A stretch of DNA of 64,000 nt from Bacillus sp. 7884-1 (GCF_002272245.1 NZ_NPDD01000021.1:18530-82529); one strand, 5' to 3'; shown: positions 36,095-45,026, numbered from the stretch's first letter. The notes: a model not told the origin generated them from the sequence alone. Numbers and translations are program-made.

Positions 36095-37333
36095 TTGAAA
36101 ATTTTATTATCCACTTTTTGGAGGCACCCTGTTATAGGGGGATCAGCCATGTACATCGAACAATTAAAACACGGCTTGGAAAATGAAGGACATGAGGTTG
36201 ATATTCTCGCAAAACATCCAACTTTAAATGGATATCATATGGTAAATACCGACAAGTATATTGACCTTACAAAAATAAATATGGTAATAAATAAATGTTT
36301 TCAAAATTATTTTCATAATCTTGATCCCATTTATAAAAATGGTGAAAAGGACCGACATTGTTTTGAAATGGCCGCCAGTTATTTTAATCTGGAAACTTAT
36401 GATTTAATTCATACCCAAGATATTTTTTCAACACGATTATTATCACGTGTTAAACCAAACAATACACCACTCGTTGCAAGTATTCACGGCTGTATAGCGA
36501 CTGAATATCTCATACAAAAAGGAAATTCCTTTACTAAAAATCGACTGTCTAATAGCAAAAAAAATTTTGAATGGGAATATATCCAATGGCAAGAGCATAT
36601 CGGTGCTGTATCAAGTGATGTAACAATTGTTGCAACCAAGTGGCTAAAGGATCTGTTAACAAACGATTTCAATGTTGAAGCCAACCATTTAAAAATTATT
36701 CCATATGCACAGGATATCAATGAGTTTCAAAAAAGAATGACTGAAATGTCCCCTGTCATTGCTCCCACTGGAAAAACCGTTATCGTATGCCCGGCTCGAT
36801 TGGTTTTTATTAAAGGGCACAAATTTCTATTAGAGGCTTTGGCCAAACTTAAACGCCGGCGTACTGATTGGGTTTGCTGGCTTGTCGGAGACGGGAATTT
36901 AAGAACTCAATTAGTAAACATAACCAGAAAATTAAACCTAGATCAAAATGTAAAGTTTCTAGGCCCCCAAGAGAATATTCCAGCTATCTTAAAACATGCG
37001 GATATTTGCGTGCTGCCAAGCTTACAAGAATCCTTCCCGTATGCCATTATGGAAGCTCAAATAGCCGGCAAACCTGTAGTGGTTACGGATGCAGGCGGAA
37101 TGCCCGAAGCAGTCATCCATGGGCAAACTGGTTTAATATCTCCAAGAGGAAACAGCGAATCCTTATTTCATAATATAAATGAATTGTTGGAAAACGGGCA
37201 TCTTCGAAATGTCATGGCCTCAAACGCTCTAAAGTGTGGGAAAGAGAATTGGGCCTTGGAGAAAATGATTGACAAAACATTAGCTATCTATGAACAGGTT
37301 ATTAAAATAAAAAGAGGGGGAGATGTTGGGTGA
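36095..37333 (+). CDS. Glycosyltransferase family 4 (second of three paralogues)
   Basis: 412 residues, GT-B. Start TTG 36095 gives MKILLSTFWRHPVIGGSAMY, aligning with the start of the 27369 paralogue, and AGAGGTG sits upstream. Donor-site blocks are VIVCPARLVFIKG near residue 230 and PSLQESFPYAIMEAQIAGKP near 310, then VTDAGGMPEAV. It shares the unusual KRRRTDWVCWLVGDGN block with the other two paralogues. The stop overlaps the start of the repeat-protein gene by four bases, so they are translationally coupled. Confidence 0.87.
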   Translation: MKILLSTFWRHPVIGGSAMYIEQLKHGLENEGHEVDILAKHPTLNGYHMVNTDKYIDLTKINMVINKCFQNYFHNLDPIYKNGEKDRHCFEMAASYFNLETYDLIHTQDIFSTRLLSRVKPNNTPLVASIHGCIATEYLIQKGNSFTKNRLSNSKKNFEWEYIQWQEHIGAVSSDVTIVATKWLKDLLTNDFNVEANHLKIIPYAQDINEFQKRMTEMSPVIAPTGKTVIVCPARLVFIKGHKFLLEALAKLKRRRTDWVCWLVGDGNLRTQLVNITRKLNLDQNVKFLGPQENIPAILKHADICVLPSLQESFPYAIMEAQIAGKPVVVTDAGGMPEAVIHGQTGLISPRGNSESLFHNINELLENGHLRNVMASNALKCGKENWALEKMIDKTLAIYEQVIKIKRGGDVG

Positions 37334-38004
37334 AAATAAATAAAACAAATTTCAATCATGGATGGAAGAAGATGCAGAATTGGCCGCAGCAAAATCAATT
37401 GAAAACAAGACTTATTCAGCAATCGCTGCATTACAATCAATACGGAAGACCGATTAAGCAATTTAGAAAGATGCAACCATCACAGACACTTCAACAACGA
37501 AGACAACCTGGAAAATCATCACTGATTAATCAACAGCGAAGACAGCCCATTAGACCATTACGGACACTTCAACAGCAAAGACAACCCGGTAGACCATCAC
37601 GGACGCTTCAACAGCAAAGACAACCTGTTAGACCATCACGGACACTTCAACAGCAAAGACAACCTGTTAGACCATCACAGACACTTCAACAGCAAAGACA
37701 ACCCGTTAGACCATCACGGACACTTCAACAGCAAAGACAACCTGTTAGACCGTCACACATGAATAATCAGCAAAGACAGAGGGTAAAACCTTCTCTCCCC
37801 AGTCCAAGGATTAGAAGAAGAAGTCAGCTAGAAAAAACGGTAAATAGAAAGAGATTTTTTACTCCACAGGACCTTTTAATGTTGGCTCCAAAACAAGACA
37901 AAGCAATGTGGGAATTGATTATCAGCAGGCTTCCTAGCAATTATTCTATTCCTGATCCTGAATTTATTCATATCTATAATTCTTATAATAACCGTAAACA
38001 GTAA
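37330..38004 (+). CDS. Arg/Gln/Pro tandem-repeat protein, putative spore surface component
   Basis: 224 residues, extremely basic. The start GTG 37330 overlaps the upstream GT4 stop codon (GTGA), with GGGGGAG upstream. The centre is seven tandem 13-residue units of the form LQQQRQPVRPSRT. A non-repetitive tail follows with TPQDLLMLAPKQDKAMWELI, which may be an anchoring domain. Basic, repetitive proteins such as CotG occur in Bacillus coats, but no homology to it is visible. Co-transcription with a glycosyltransferase suggests Ser/Thr in the repeats as possible glycosylation or phosphorylation sites (inference). Confidence 0.65.
   Translation: MKINKTNFNHGWKKMQNWPQQNQLKTRLIQQSLHYNQYGRPIKQFRKMQPSQTLQQRRQPGKSSLINQQRRQPIRPLRTLQQQRQPGRPSRTLQQQRQPVRPSRTLQQQRQPVRPSQTLQQQRQPVRPSRTLQQQRQPVRPSHMNNQQRQRVKPSLPSPRIRRRSQLEKTVNRKRFFTPQDLLMLAPKQDKAMWELIISRLPSNYSIPDPEFIHIYNSYNNRKQ
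37489..37761 (+). repeat. Seven tandem 39-bp coding repeats
   Basis: Units begin at 37489, 37528, 37567, 37606, 37645, 37684 and 37723 (CTTCAACAGCAAAGACAACC). The last five are nearly identical and the first two diverged, which suggests recent expansion by slippage or unequal exchange. Confidence 0.85.
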
Positions 38005-38024
38005 CAAATCGAATAATACTTGCG

Positions 38025-38070
38025 GCCCCTGTCAGCAACAGCAGTCGATGACGGGGGCATTTTATTTTTT
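38025..38070 (+). terminator. Terminator of the GT4/repeat-protein operon
   Basis: GCCCCTGTC and GACGGGGGC form a 9-bp stem, followed by ATTTTATTTTTTC. Confidence 0.8.
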
Positions 38071-38255
38071 CGAAAGATTTTTGCCCCTATTACACTCCCC
38101 CTTGCCCTGCTTTTTAACATTAAGCTATCAAAATGATGTTAAAAATCGTACAAGCTGGCCTATGTATTTCAACTAAATAATAGAAAATTGGTAAATATAT
38201 CAAATTCAATTGGTGAACATAGCAATAGGTTGCCATTGCAACATGAAGATAGCCG

Positions 38256-38264
38256 CATAATCTA
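38256..38264 (+). promoter_or_regulatory. Sigma-K-like -10 box before the UDP-HexNAc operon
   Basis: CATAATCTA fits CATANNNTA exactly; no AC at the ideal -35 distance. Confidence 0.3.
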
Positions 38265-38333
38265 TTAAGAAAAGAAAAGGCCAAGCATGAAATGAAAACC
38301 AAAAATCCTATTCCACTAAGGGGTGATAATACA

Positions 38334-39425
38334 GTGAAAGTAATGACCATTTTAGGGACTCGGCCTGAAATTATTCGTCTAAGCCTCATTATAAAAAAAT
38401 TAGATTATTTTGCTGAACAGCACACTTTAGTTCATACAGGACAAAATTTCACTTCGTCATTGAGTGATATATTTTTTGAGCAGTTAGGGATTAGAAAACC
38501 TGATTTTGTATTGCAGGATCATCAGCAAACCTTTGGACAGCAGCTATCGGAAATGTTTAAAAATCTTGAGACCATCCTACTGAAGGAAAAACCAGATAAA
38601 GTTTTAGTTTTAGGTGACACAAACAGCGGATTAAGTGCTATTTTAGCGGAAAGAATGGGAATCCCAGTTATCCATATGGAAGCTGGCAACCGCTGTTTTG
38701 ATCTTGAAGTACCAGAGGAAAAGAACCGTCGTGTGATCGACGCCATTTCAAGTTTCAATTTGCCCTATACTCCTCAAAGCAAAGAGAATTTAGTAAAGGA
38801 AGGGATTCCTTCAAATCGAATTATTCTGTCCGGCAATCCCATTTATGAGGTATTAGAGAATTACAAAAAACAAATAGAACAAAGTGATATCCTTAGCAAG
38901 CTATCGTTAAAAAAGGAAAACTACTTTTTAGTCACGACTCACCGTGCTGAAAATGTCGACCATGAAGACCGATTTCTAGAAATTATAAAGGGAATTAATT
39001 TGGTGGCTGAGAACTATCAAAAAAGGGTAATTTGCAGTATTCATCCTCGAACAAAATCGAGATTAGAAAGCAATTTATCTATAACGGTTCATCCATTAGT
39101 TGAATTTCATGAACCCTTTGGCTTTTTTGATTTTGTCAAACTAGAAAAAAACGCTTTTTGTGTGTTAACAGATAGTGGAACAGTCCAGGAAGAATGCTGC
39201 TTATTTTTCGTACCTACAGTAACCATTCGTAAAACCACAGAAAGACCCGAAACAATTGAATGTGGAAGCAACATGCTATCAGGGATAAATGCAAATAAGA
39301 TACTTGATTGTGTTCATGTTATGGTAACTCAGCCAAAAACATGGTCCTACCCTGAAGGATACGACCATAAAAACGTTTCGGATAAAGTGATTAAAATTTT
39401 ATTAGGAGGCATGGAAATTGTTTAA
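38334..39425 (+). CDS. Non-hydrolysing UDP-N-acetylhexosamine 2-epimerase (WecB/CapG-like)
   Basis: 363 residues. The N-terminal MTILGTRPEIIRLSLII and the family blocks LGDTNSGLSAILAERMGIPV, HMEAGNRCFDLEVPEEKNRR and DSGTVQEECC are typical of WecB-type epimerases. In the CapG/WbvD branch the substrate is a UDP-2-acetamido-2,6-dideoxy sugar. I chose GTG 38334 because AAGGGGTG lies at 38318; the earlier ATG 38292 has no clear site. It is the first gene of a tight operon with the 4,6-dehydratase and reductase genes, which favours that branch over plain UDP-GlcNAc epimerase. Confidence 0.85.
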   Translation: MKVMTILGTRPEIIRLSLIIKKLDYFAEQHTLVHTGQNFTSSLSDIFFEQLGIRKPDFVLQDHQQTFGQQLSEMFKNLETILLKEKPDKVLVLGDTNSGLSAILAERMGIPVIHMEAGNRCFDLEVPEEKNRRVIDAISSFNLPYTPQSKENLVKEGIPSNRIILSGNPIYEVLENYKKQIEQSDILSKLSLKKENYFLVTTHRAENVDHEDRFLEIIKGINLVAENYQKRVICSIHPRTKSRLESNLSITVHPLVEFHEPFGFFDFVKLEKNAFCVLTDSGTVQEECCLFFVPTVTIRKTTERPETIECGSNMLSGINANKILDCVHVMVTQPKTWSYPEGYDHKNVSDKVIKILLGGMEIV

Positions 39426-40404
39426 AGATAAAATTATTTTCGTTACAGGCGGGACAGGTTCGTGGGGACATGAATTAGTTAAACAGCTTTTGACATACAA
39501 TCCGAAGGAAATCCGTATTTTTTCAAGAAATGAGACCAGTCAATTTGCCATGAAACAAGAGTTCGACCATAATCCAACATTGCATTTTATTATTGGAGAT
39601 ATAAAAGAGAAAGACACATTAATCGAAGCATGCCAAGGTGTCGATTATATTTTTCATTTAGCTGCTTTAAAGCATGTTCCGGTATGCGAGGATCAACCCA
39701 TCGAAGCATTAAAATCAAACGTAATTGGAACGCAGAATGTAATAGATGCTGCTATTAGCTCCAATGTTAAAAAAGTGATTTATATTTCTACTGATAAAGC
39801 CTCAGACCCTTCCAACTTCTATGGGTTATCAAAAGCAATGGGCGAAAAACTAATTATTCATGCGAATACATTAAATACCGATACGAGGTTTGTATGTATC
39901 AGAGGAGGAAATGTATTAGGGACAAATGGGAGTGTCATCCATGTGTTTAAAAGGCAAATTCAAGAAAAGCAAAAAGTTGGAATTACAGATATAAGAATGA
40001 CACGTTTTTTCTTAACCGTACAGGATGCAATTAAACTATTATTTAAGGCAACTTTTGAAAGCATCGGGGGGGAAATCTATGTCATGAAGATGCCTGCCTG
40101 CAGGATTATTGACATTGCCCAGGTATTAATAGAGGCTTCTAATAAGGAAAATATTAAGGTTGAGACCCTCGGGATCCGACCAGGAGAGAAAATACATGAA
40201 TTACTTCTTTCTGCATATGAAAGTACAATGACAGTTGCTTATGACGAAGAATATTTTGTTATTTTGCCAGCCATTAATATTAATGGTTTAAAAGAACATT
40301 ATGCACAATATCCCCCTGTAAATTTAGAAAGTTATAATTCTAGTACAGGATTAATGAGCAAAGAGGAAATTAAAGAGATGTTAATAAAAGGCGGGTTTAT
40401 CTAA
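39418..40404 (+). CDS. UDP-GlcNAc 4,6-dehydratase (CapE/WbvB-like)
   Basis: 328 residues, extended SDR fold. NAD motif VTGGTGSWGHELV near residue 9, then ISTDKASDPSNFYGLSKAMG near 122 holding the Tyr/Lys pair, and RGGNVLGTNGSVIHVFKRQI. The TDKA motif in place of TSAVYG is typical of the inverting dehydratase/5-epimerase branch (CapE, WbjB, FnlA, WbvB). TTG 39418 has TAGGAGG and overlaps the previous stop codon. Product is probably UDP-2-acetamido-2,6-dideoxy-4-keto-hexose. Confidence 0.85.
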   Translation: MFKDKIIFVTGGTGSWGHELVKQLLTYNPKEIRIFSRNETSQFAMKQEFDHNPTLHFIIGDIKEKDTLIEACQGVDYIFHLAALKHVPVCEDQPIEALKSNVIGTQNVIDAAISSNVKKVIYISTDKASDPSNFYGLSKAMGEKLIIHANTLNTDTRFVCIRGGNVLGTNGSVIHVFKRQIQEKQKVGITDIRMTRFFLTVQDAIKLLFKATFESIGGEIYVMKMPACRIIDIAQVLIEASNKENIKVETLGIRPGEKIHELLLSAYESTMTVAYDEEYFVILPAININGLKEHYAQYPPVNLESYNSSTGLMSKEEIKEMLIKGGFI

Positions 40405-41228
40405 TGAAACTATTGATTCTTGGTGGAAAAGGAATGGCAGGACATGTAATGACAGCCTATTTCACACAAAAAGCGTATGAAGTATTCTATACATCAAGAG
40501 TTAGAAAAGATCAAAACAGCCATTATCTCGACGTTACTGATTTTGCAAGACTAGAAGAAATTATTGAAACGATAAAACCTGATATTATCATCAATTGTGT
40601 GGGCATTTTAAATGAACATGCTAGTAATGACCCCTTATTGGCTTTCCAAATAAACAGCTTATTACCCCACCAATTGATGAAACTGATTGAGCGCCATCAA
40701 GGAAAACTAATTCATATTAGTACAGACTGTGTTTTTTCTGGAAAAAAAGGTGATTATATTGAAGATGATATCCCTGATGGTACTTCTGTTTATGCGCAAT
40801 CAAAACGTTTAGGAGAAATTATTAGTGATAACCATTTAACCATTCGTACTTCTATCATAGGGCCGGAATTAAAAGAAGATGGGATTGGATTATTTTTGTG
40901 GTTTATGAAACAAGCCGGGGAAATTAAAGGATATACGAAAGCCTTATGGAATGGTGTAACAACACTTGAGCTAGCCAAAGCAACGGAAAAAATGATTATG
41001 CACAAGGTTACTGGCCTTTATCATCTAGGTTCAGAAACAAAAGTTTCAAAGTATGAACTATTAAAAATGATACAAAAGGTCTTTGAAAAGAATGATGTGA
41101 AAATCATTCCAGATCATGAAGTAGTGCTCGATCGAACGATTAAAAGCACAAGATCAGATTTTCAATACTTCGTTCCATCTTATGAAGAAATGTTAGTGGA
41201 ATTAAGAGATTGGATGCAAAAGGAATGA
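40404..41228 (+). CDS. SDR reductase (RmlD-like), UDP-4-keto-HexNAc reductase
   Basis: 274 residues. NADPH-type motif LGGKGMAGHVMTAYF, STDCVFSGKKGDY near residue 108, then YAQSKRLGE with the Tyr/Lys pair. This matches RmlD-fold reductases such as WbvR. In the same position CapF carries an extra C-terminal cupin domain, which is absent here, so UDP-L-QuiNAc or UDP-L-RhaNAc is a likelier end product than UDP-L-FucNAc. Start ATG overlaps the previous stop by one base. Confidence 0.82.
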   Translation: MKLLILGGKGMAGHVMTAYFTQKAYEVFYTSRVRKDQNSHYLDVTDFARLEEIIETIKPDIIINCVGILNEHASNDPLLAFQINSLLPHQLMKLIERHQGKLIHISTDCVFSGKKGDYIEDDIPDGTSVYAQSKRLGEIISDNHLTIRTSIIGPELKEDGIGLFLWFMKQAGEIKGYTKALWNGVTTLELAKATEKMIMHKVTGLYHLGSETKVSKYELLKMIQKVFEKNDVKIIPDHEVVLDRTIKSTRSDFQYFVPSYEEMLVELRDWMQKE

Positions 41229-42127
41229 ATCCACAGCACAAATTGTTAATTACAGGGGCAAGTGGATTTACAGGTCAGCATGCATGCAAACATTTCGTGA
41301 ATGCGGGTTTTGATGTTACAGCTATAATAAATAACAACGCTTATGAAAATGACGACGTTCATATAGAACGTTGTGATCTAACAAATAAAGATGAAGTTAA
41401 TAATTTAATAAAAAAAGTCAACCCCCACTACCTTCTTCATTTAGCAGGACAAAATCACGTTGGACAATCATGGATAGATCCAATTTTTTCATTGGAAGCA
41501 AACTCCCTATCTACTGCCTATTTAATCGATGCACTTCGTCAAGAATATCCAGCTTGTAAAATCGTCGTTGCAGGTTCAGCCCTTCAATTTAACCCAGCAA
41601 ATATGTCCACTCTTACTCACCCATATAGTTTAAGCAAGACACTGCAAGTATTAATCGCTCAATCATGGGGAGTTTTATACAATATGCATATTGTAATTGC
41701 TAAACCCTCCAATTTAATTGGACCAGGCTACTCAAACGGTGTATGTTCTATTTTTGCAAAAAAGGTAGCAGACATGGAAAATAATAAAGCAGAAAAGGTC
41801 CTTGAAGTGAATAACCCAAATGTCCAACGGGATTTTATCGACGTCAGGGATGCTGTGAGTGCTTATGAAACCCTCCTATTGAGGGGTGAGTCTGGAGAGA
41901 TATATGATATAGCCTCAGGAAAGAACCACTCGCTGAAGGATATCCTTAACAGGTTGGAATCATTAACAACGGTGAAATTTGAGCTGAAATCTCAGTCAAA
42001 TGAGATATTAGAAAGAAAGGCTGAAATAATTCCGATAAAACTAATGGAATTGGGCTGGAAACCATCATTTTCATTTGAATCGTCATTGCTTGATATTCTA
42101 AATTTTTACCGTGGAAATTTGAAATAA
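41225..42127 (+). CDS. NAD-dependent epimerase/dehydratase, GDP-6-deoxy-hexose reductase-like
   Basis: 300 residues, extended SDR. Motif ITGASGFTGQHACKHF is at residues 8-23 from ATG 41225, which shares ATGA with the upstream stop codon; a longer in-frame start at 41210 would put the motif later. AGQNHVGQSWIDP and AGSALQFNPANMSTLTHPYSLSK (split here by eye: Tyr/Lys) match GDP-4-keto-6-deoxy-mannose reductase-like enzymes. Position in the UDP-HexNAc operon suggests it acts on the same or a second deoxysugar. Confidence 0.78.
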   Translation: MNPQHKLLITGASGFTGQHACKHFVNAGFDVTAIINNNAYENDDVHIERCDLTNKDEVNNLIKKVNPHYLLHLAGQNHVGQSWIDPIFSLEANSLSTAYLIDALRQEYPACKIVVAGSALQFNPANMSTLTHPYSLSKTLQVLIAQSWGVLYNMHIVIAKPSNLIGPGYSNGVCSIFAKKVADMENNKAEKVLEVNNPNVQRDFIDVRDAVSAYETLLLRGESGEIYDIASGKNHSLKDILNRLESLTTVKFELKSQSNEILERKAEIIPIKLMELGWKPSFSFESSLLDILNFYRGNLK

Positions 42128-42183
42128 CTAAGCAAGGAAAGTCACATAAAACGCATTAATTTCTATTAAAGAGGGAGAAATAC

Positions 42184-43290
42184 ATGAAAATTCTCATTAC
42201 TTCGATTACCTATTCAGGAAAAATCGGTGTTTCAACCTATATTGAACAACTTGTACAAGGATTGGAATCTCAAGGACACCTTGTCGATGTTTTTTTCTAT
42301 AATCCTTTCGTAAAGAACCAGAAAAAACGAATGACTACCCAAAACCAGGTTGCCGTTTATCGAGCAGCGGCTGCTCGGTTGTCTTTTGAAAGGTACGACC
42401 TCATTCATTCACAGGGGATCATACCCACAGTAGCTATTTCAGAAATAAGACCCAAAAATGTCCCTTTAGTCAGTTCATTACATGGCGCATTAGCTTTTAA
42501 TATGTTAATCAATGGTGCAATAACAAAAAATACCGCTGTCTGGCGGCAAATGATGGATGTTGAGTCTAAAGCGGTCTCTTCAAGTGATATTTGCATTATT
42601 TCATCACACTGGTTAAAAAATGTTTTTCAAAGTCAATATAAAATCCAGCAGAATCAACCCTTTGCCATCGTTCCCTATGGGATCGATGCAGTAGAGTTTA
42701 CCCGAAAGATGGAATTGCCTTCCCCAATTACAAAGCCAATAAATAAATTTATACTCGCCTGTACAGCCCGCTTAATTCCATTAAAAGGACAGCTATTTCT
42801 AATCGACGCGCTTGCCAAATTAAAACGCCAGCGGCAAGATTGGGTTTGCTGGCTTATTGGTGATGGACCTCTTCGTAATCAACTCACAAAAAAAGTAAAT
42901 AGCCTGGGACTTAGAGAACAAGTGAAATTTCTTGGAAATCAAGAAAATGTCCCTTCCATATTAAAGGAGGCAGATTTATTTGTTTTCCCCAGTTTGCAGG
43001 ATAACATGCCCTATGCCGTAATGGAAGCACAACTTGCAGGAGTCCCAGTTGCTGTTTCCGACGCCGGAGGGATACCTGAAATGGTCCAAAATGGCATAAC
43101 TGGACTGATCTCCCCCAAGAAAGACAGCCATGCTCTTTATATAAACATAAAGAACCTTATGGAAAATAAACCACTGCGGGATAGCTTATCACAAAACGCG
43201 AAAATTTGGGCAATCGACAATTGGTCTATAGAGAAAATGATTCATCATACAATAACTGTTTATCATCAAGCATTACAGATGAGAAATTAA
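42184..43290 (+). CDS. Glycosyltransferase family 4 (third of three paralogues)
   Basis: 368 residues, shorter than its paralogues at the N-terminal loop: MKILITSITYSGKIGVSTYI. Donor blocks are ILACTARLIPLKG, KRQRQDWVCWLIGDG and PSLQDNMPYAVMEAQLAGVP followed by VSDAGGIPEMV. Start ATG has AAAGAGGGAG. It closes the UDP-HexNAc operon 56 bases after the previous gene and probably uses its nucleotide sugar. Confidence 0.87.
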   Translation: MKILITSITYSGKIGVSTYIEQLVQGLESQGHLVDVFFYNPFVKNQKKRMTTQNQVAVYRAAAARLSFERYDLIHSQGIIPTVAISEIRPKNVPLVSSLHGALAFNMLINGAITKNTAVWRQMMDVESKAVSSSDICIISSHWLKNVFQSQYKIQQNQPFAIVPYGIDAVEFTRKMELPSPITKPINKFILACTARLIPLKGQLFLIDALAKLKRQRQDWVCWLIGDGPLRNQLTKKVNSLGLREQVKFLGNQENVPSILKEADLFVFPSLQDNMPYAVMEAQLAGVPVAVSDAGGIPEMVQNGITGLISPKKDSHALYINIKNLMENKPLRDSLSQNAKIWAIDNWSIEKMIHHTITVYHQALQMRN

Positions 43291-43319
43291 TTAAATTGAC
43301 AACAACGAGGTGGAATATT

Positions 43320-44288
43320 TTGGAAAAGTTTTATATTGTCGGTGGTGAACAAAAGGACAGGGTAGAAGATGAATGGCACCAGTATCAAAAAGGGATAATT
43401 ATACAATTGGATATTGACAGCCAGCAATTCATAGACCGTCTAGAATATGTCTCTCCCCCAGAGGTTTGCCCTACTAATGACCCTTCTATCGTCTTTAAAG
43501 CAGGAACTGTAAAAAACAAACAGTTATACGTATGCACACAAACAGAAATACTTATTTTTTCTCTGCCAAATCTAAAACAGAAGGAATATTTGTCATTACC
43601 ATGCTTTAATGATATCCATCATATCCGGCCAAACCATAATGGAAATTACCTTGTCGTTAATACTGGTTTGGATATGGTAATCGAGGTTAATAAAAAAGGA
43701 ACTATTCTAAACGAGTGGAATGTTCTGGGACAAAATCCATGGGAACGCTTTTCCAGAACAGTCGATTATCGAAAGATTCTTACTACAAAACCCCATCAAT
43801 CGCACCCTAATTATGTGTTCCAAATCGGTAAGGATATATGGGTGACCCGGTGCTTACAAAAAGACGCCATATGTTTAACTAAACCAAATCAACAAATTAA
43901 AATCGGTGGAGCAATTATACATGATGGGGTTTTGGTTGGAGACACCCTTTATTTCACAAAAGTAAGTGGACATATAGTAACGGTTGATGTTAAAACCCTT
44001 AAAGTAAAAAATGAATATAATTTAAATAGTTTTACCAATGTTGGTAAGAATTTAGGATGGTGCAGAGGGATTAAAGTGCTTGATAATCAAACCGTGATTG
44101 TAGGTTTTACAAGAGTAAGACCCTCCAGTAATCCATTGGATGGTAGCGATTTTTTTACACAGGAGCATGATGTTTTACCAACAAGGATTGCTTGTTATCA
44201 TTTATCCCTACAAAAATTGTTATGGGAAATTCCTCTCGAACAGTATGGCATGAATGCTGTCTTTTCCATACACAGCGAGGATGAATAA
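43320..44288 (+). CDS. Beta-propeller-like protein of unknown function
   Basis: 322 residues from TTG 43320, which has CGAGGTGG upstream; an in-frame ATG 114 bases earlier lies inside the glycosyltransferase gene. No signal peptide. Repeated strand blocks (YVCTQTEILIFSLPNL, FNDIHHIRPNHNGNYLVVNT, TLYFTKVSGHIVTVDVKTLK) look like blades of a beta-propeller. The NGNYLV...VIEVNKKG segment resembles NHL/arylsulfotransferase-type propellers, but catalytic residues cannot be assigned. It ends the glycan operon and may be a glycan-processing or binding protein (inference). Confidence 0.6.
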   Translation: MEKFYIVGGEQKDRVEDEWHQYQKGIIIQLDIDSQQFIDRLEYVSPPEVCPTNDPSIVFKAGTVKNKQLYVCTQTEILIFSLPNLKQKEYLSLPCFNDIHHIRPNHNGNYLVVNTGLDMVIEVNKKGTILNEWNVLGQNPWERFSRTVDYRKILTTKPHQSHPNYVFQIGKDIWVTRCLQKDAICLTKPNQQIKIGGAIIHDGVLVGDTLYFTKVSGHIVTVDVKTLKVKNEYNLNSFTNVGKNLGWCRGIKVLDNQTVIVGFTRVRPSSNPLDGSDFFTQEHDVLPTRIACYHLSLQKLLWEIPLEQYGMNAVFSIHSEDE

Positions 44289-44447
44289 AATGGATACTCA
44301 AAAAGATATCTACGCCATTTTGTGCGAATATAAGATTATATTCAAAATAAATTATCCAAGCCCATGTCGAAGTGACGGTCCATTAACCGTTCAAAGAATA
44401 CATGGGTCTTGGACCGCTTTTCTCACTGTAAGATATCCAAAGCCACC

Positions 44448-44570
44448 ACACCGACACCAGTGGAAACGCCCGAGCAAAACCTCGGCAAATTTCATAAAGT
44501 TAAAGTGGGAGCCTTTATAGAGCGGGTGAAGGCGGAAGCATTAGCTGAAAAGCTAAGAAGCGATGGTTAA
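44448..44570 (+). pseudogene. Remnant of a SPOR-domain protein (C-terminal fragment)
   Basis: In frame with the stop at 44568, the translation reads TPTPVETPEQ, then KFHKVKVGAFIERVKAEALA, then EKLRSDG. The piece from 44493 is the start of a SPOR repeat (compare YKVQIGAF of the amidase at 13009). It stops after about 25 residues of the repeat and the frame upstream meets a stop near 44375. A Pro/Thr linker as in peptidoglycan hydrolases precedes it. Best read as a decayed amidase end. Confidence 0.5.
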
Positions 44571-44674
44571 AATGTTTAAATTGTATAAGAATAATAGGGT
44601 TACGATTTTCACTCCTCAACAAGGACCCTGACAAATGTTGAACACGTCTAAGTCGAACTCCCTCTAGAGGACGT

Positions 44675-44875
44675 CTATTTCGGGCCTTCATCTTCAGTAA
44701 AATTATGGCGGGCAATTTGATCCAGCCAATCATCGCAATCAAGACAGACCCAATGCAAGAAATGGCCTGTAATACCTCCACGAAGCCAGCCGCCCTCAAA
44801 TCCATAATTTTGTTTACATATAGAGCACCGATAACCCATCGCAGAAAAAGAGTCGGACATAACATAAACAAACAA
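44675..44875 (-). CDS. Small zinc-ribbon-like protein
   Basis: 66 residues from TTG 44875, which has AGTGGAGG upstream (an ATG start at 44860 is also possible). Two cysteine pairs, CSICK and CLDCDDW, about 30 residues apart, suggest a zinc ribbon. The rest (FEGGWLRGGITGHFLHW) is unfamiliar. Lies beside the SPOR remnant in a disordered stretch between operons. Confidence 0.4.
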   Translation of the reverse strand: MFVYVMSDSFSAMGYRCSICKQNYGFEGGWLRGGITGHFLHWVCLDCDDWLDQIARHNFTEDEGPK

Positions 44876-45026
44876 AGTAACCAACCTCCACTTAAACCTA
44901 CATCGCAAAATCACCGTTATCTCTAATTGGGTTGCATAGTTGTGTATAATTTAGAACACTTCATATTACCAAGTCTTCTTGAACTTCAAGTTTTTATTGC
45001 ATTTTACTGCGAGTGATTTGCCGATA

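Noticed and set aside
35896..36156. Minus-strand frame of 86 codons overlapping the second GT4 start
   Set aside because: No ribosome binding site, no recognisable family and overlap with the well-supported GT4 gene; probably chance.
44254..44520. Plus-strand 88-codon frame
   Set aside because: Overlaps the end of the propeller gene, has no recognisable fold, and the SPOR remnant lies in a different frame.
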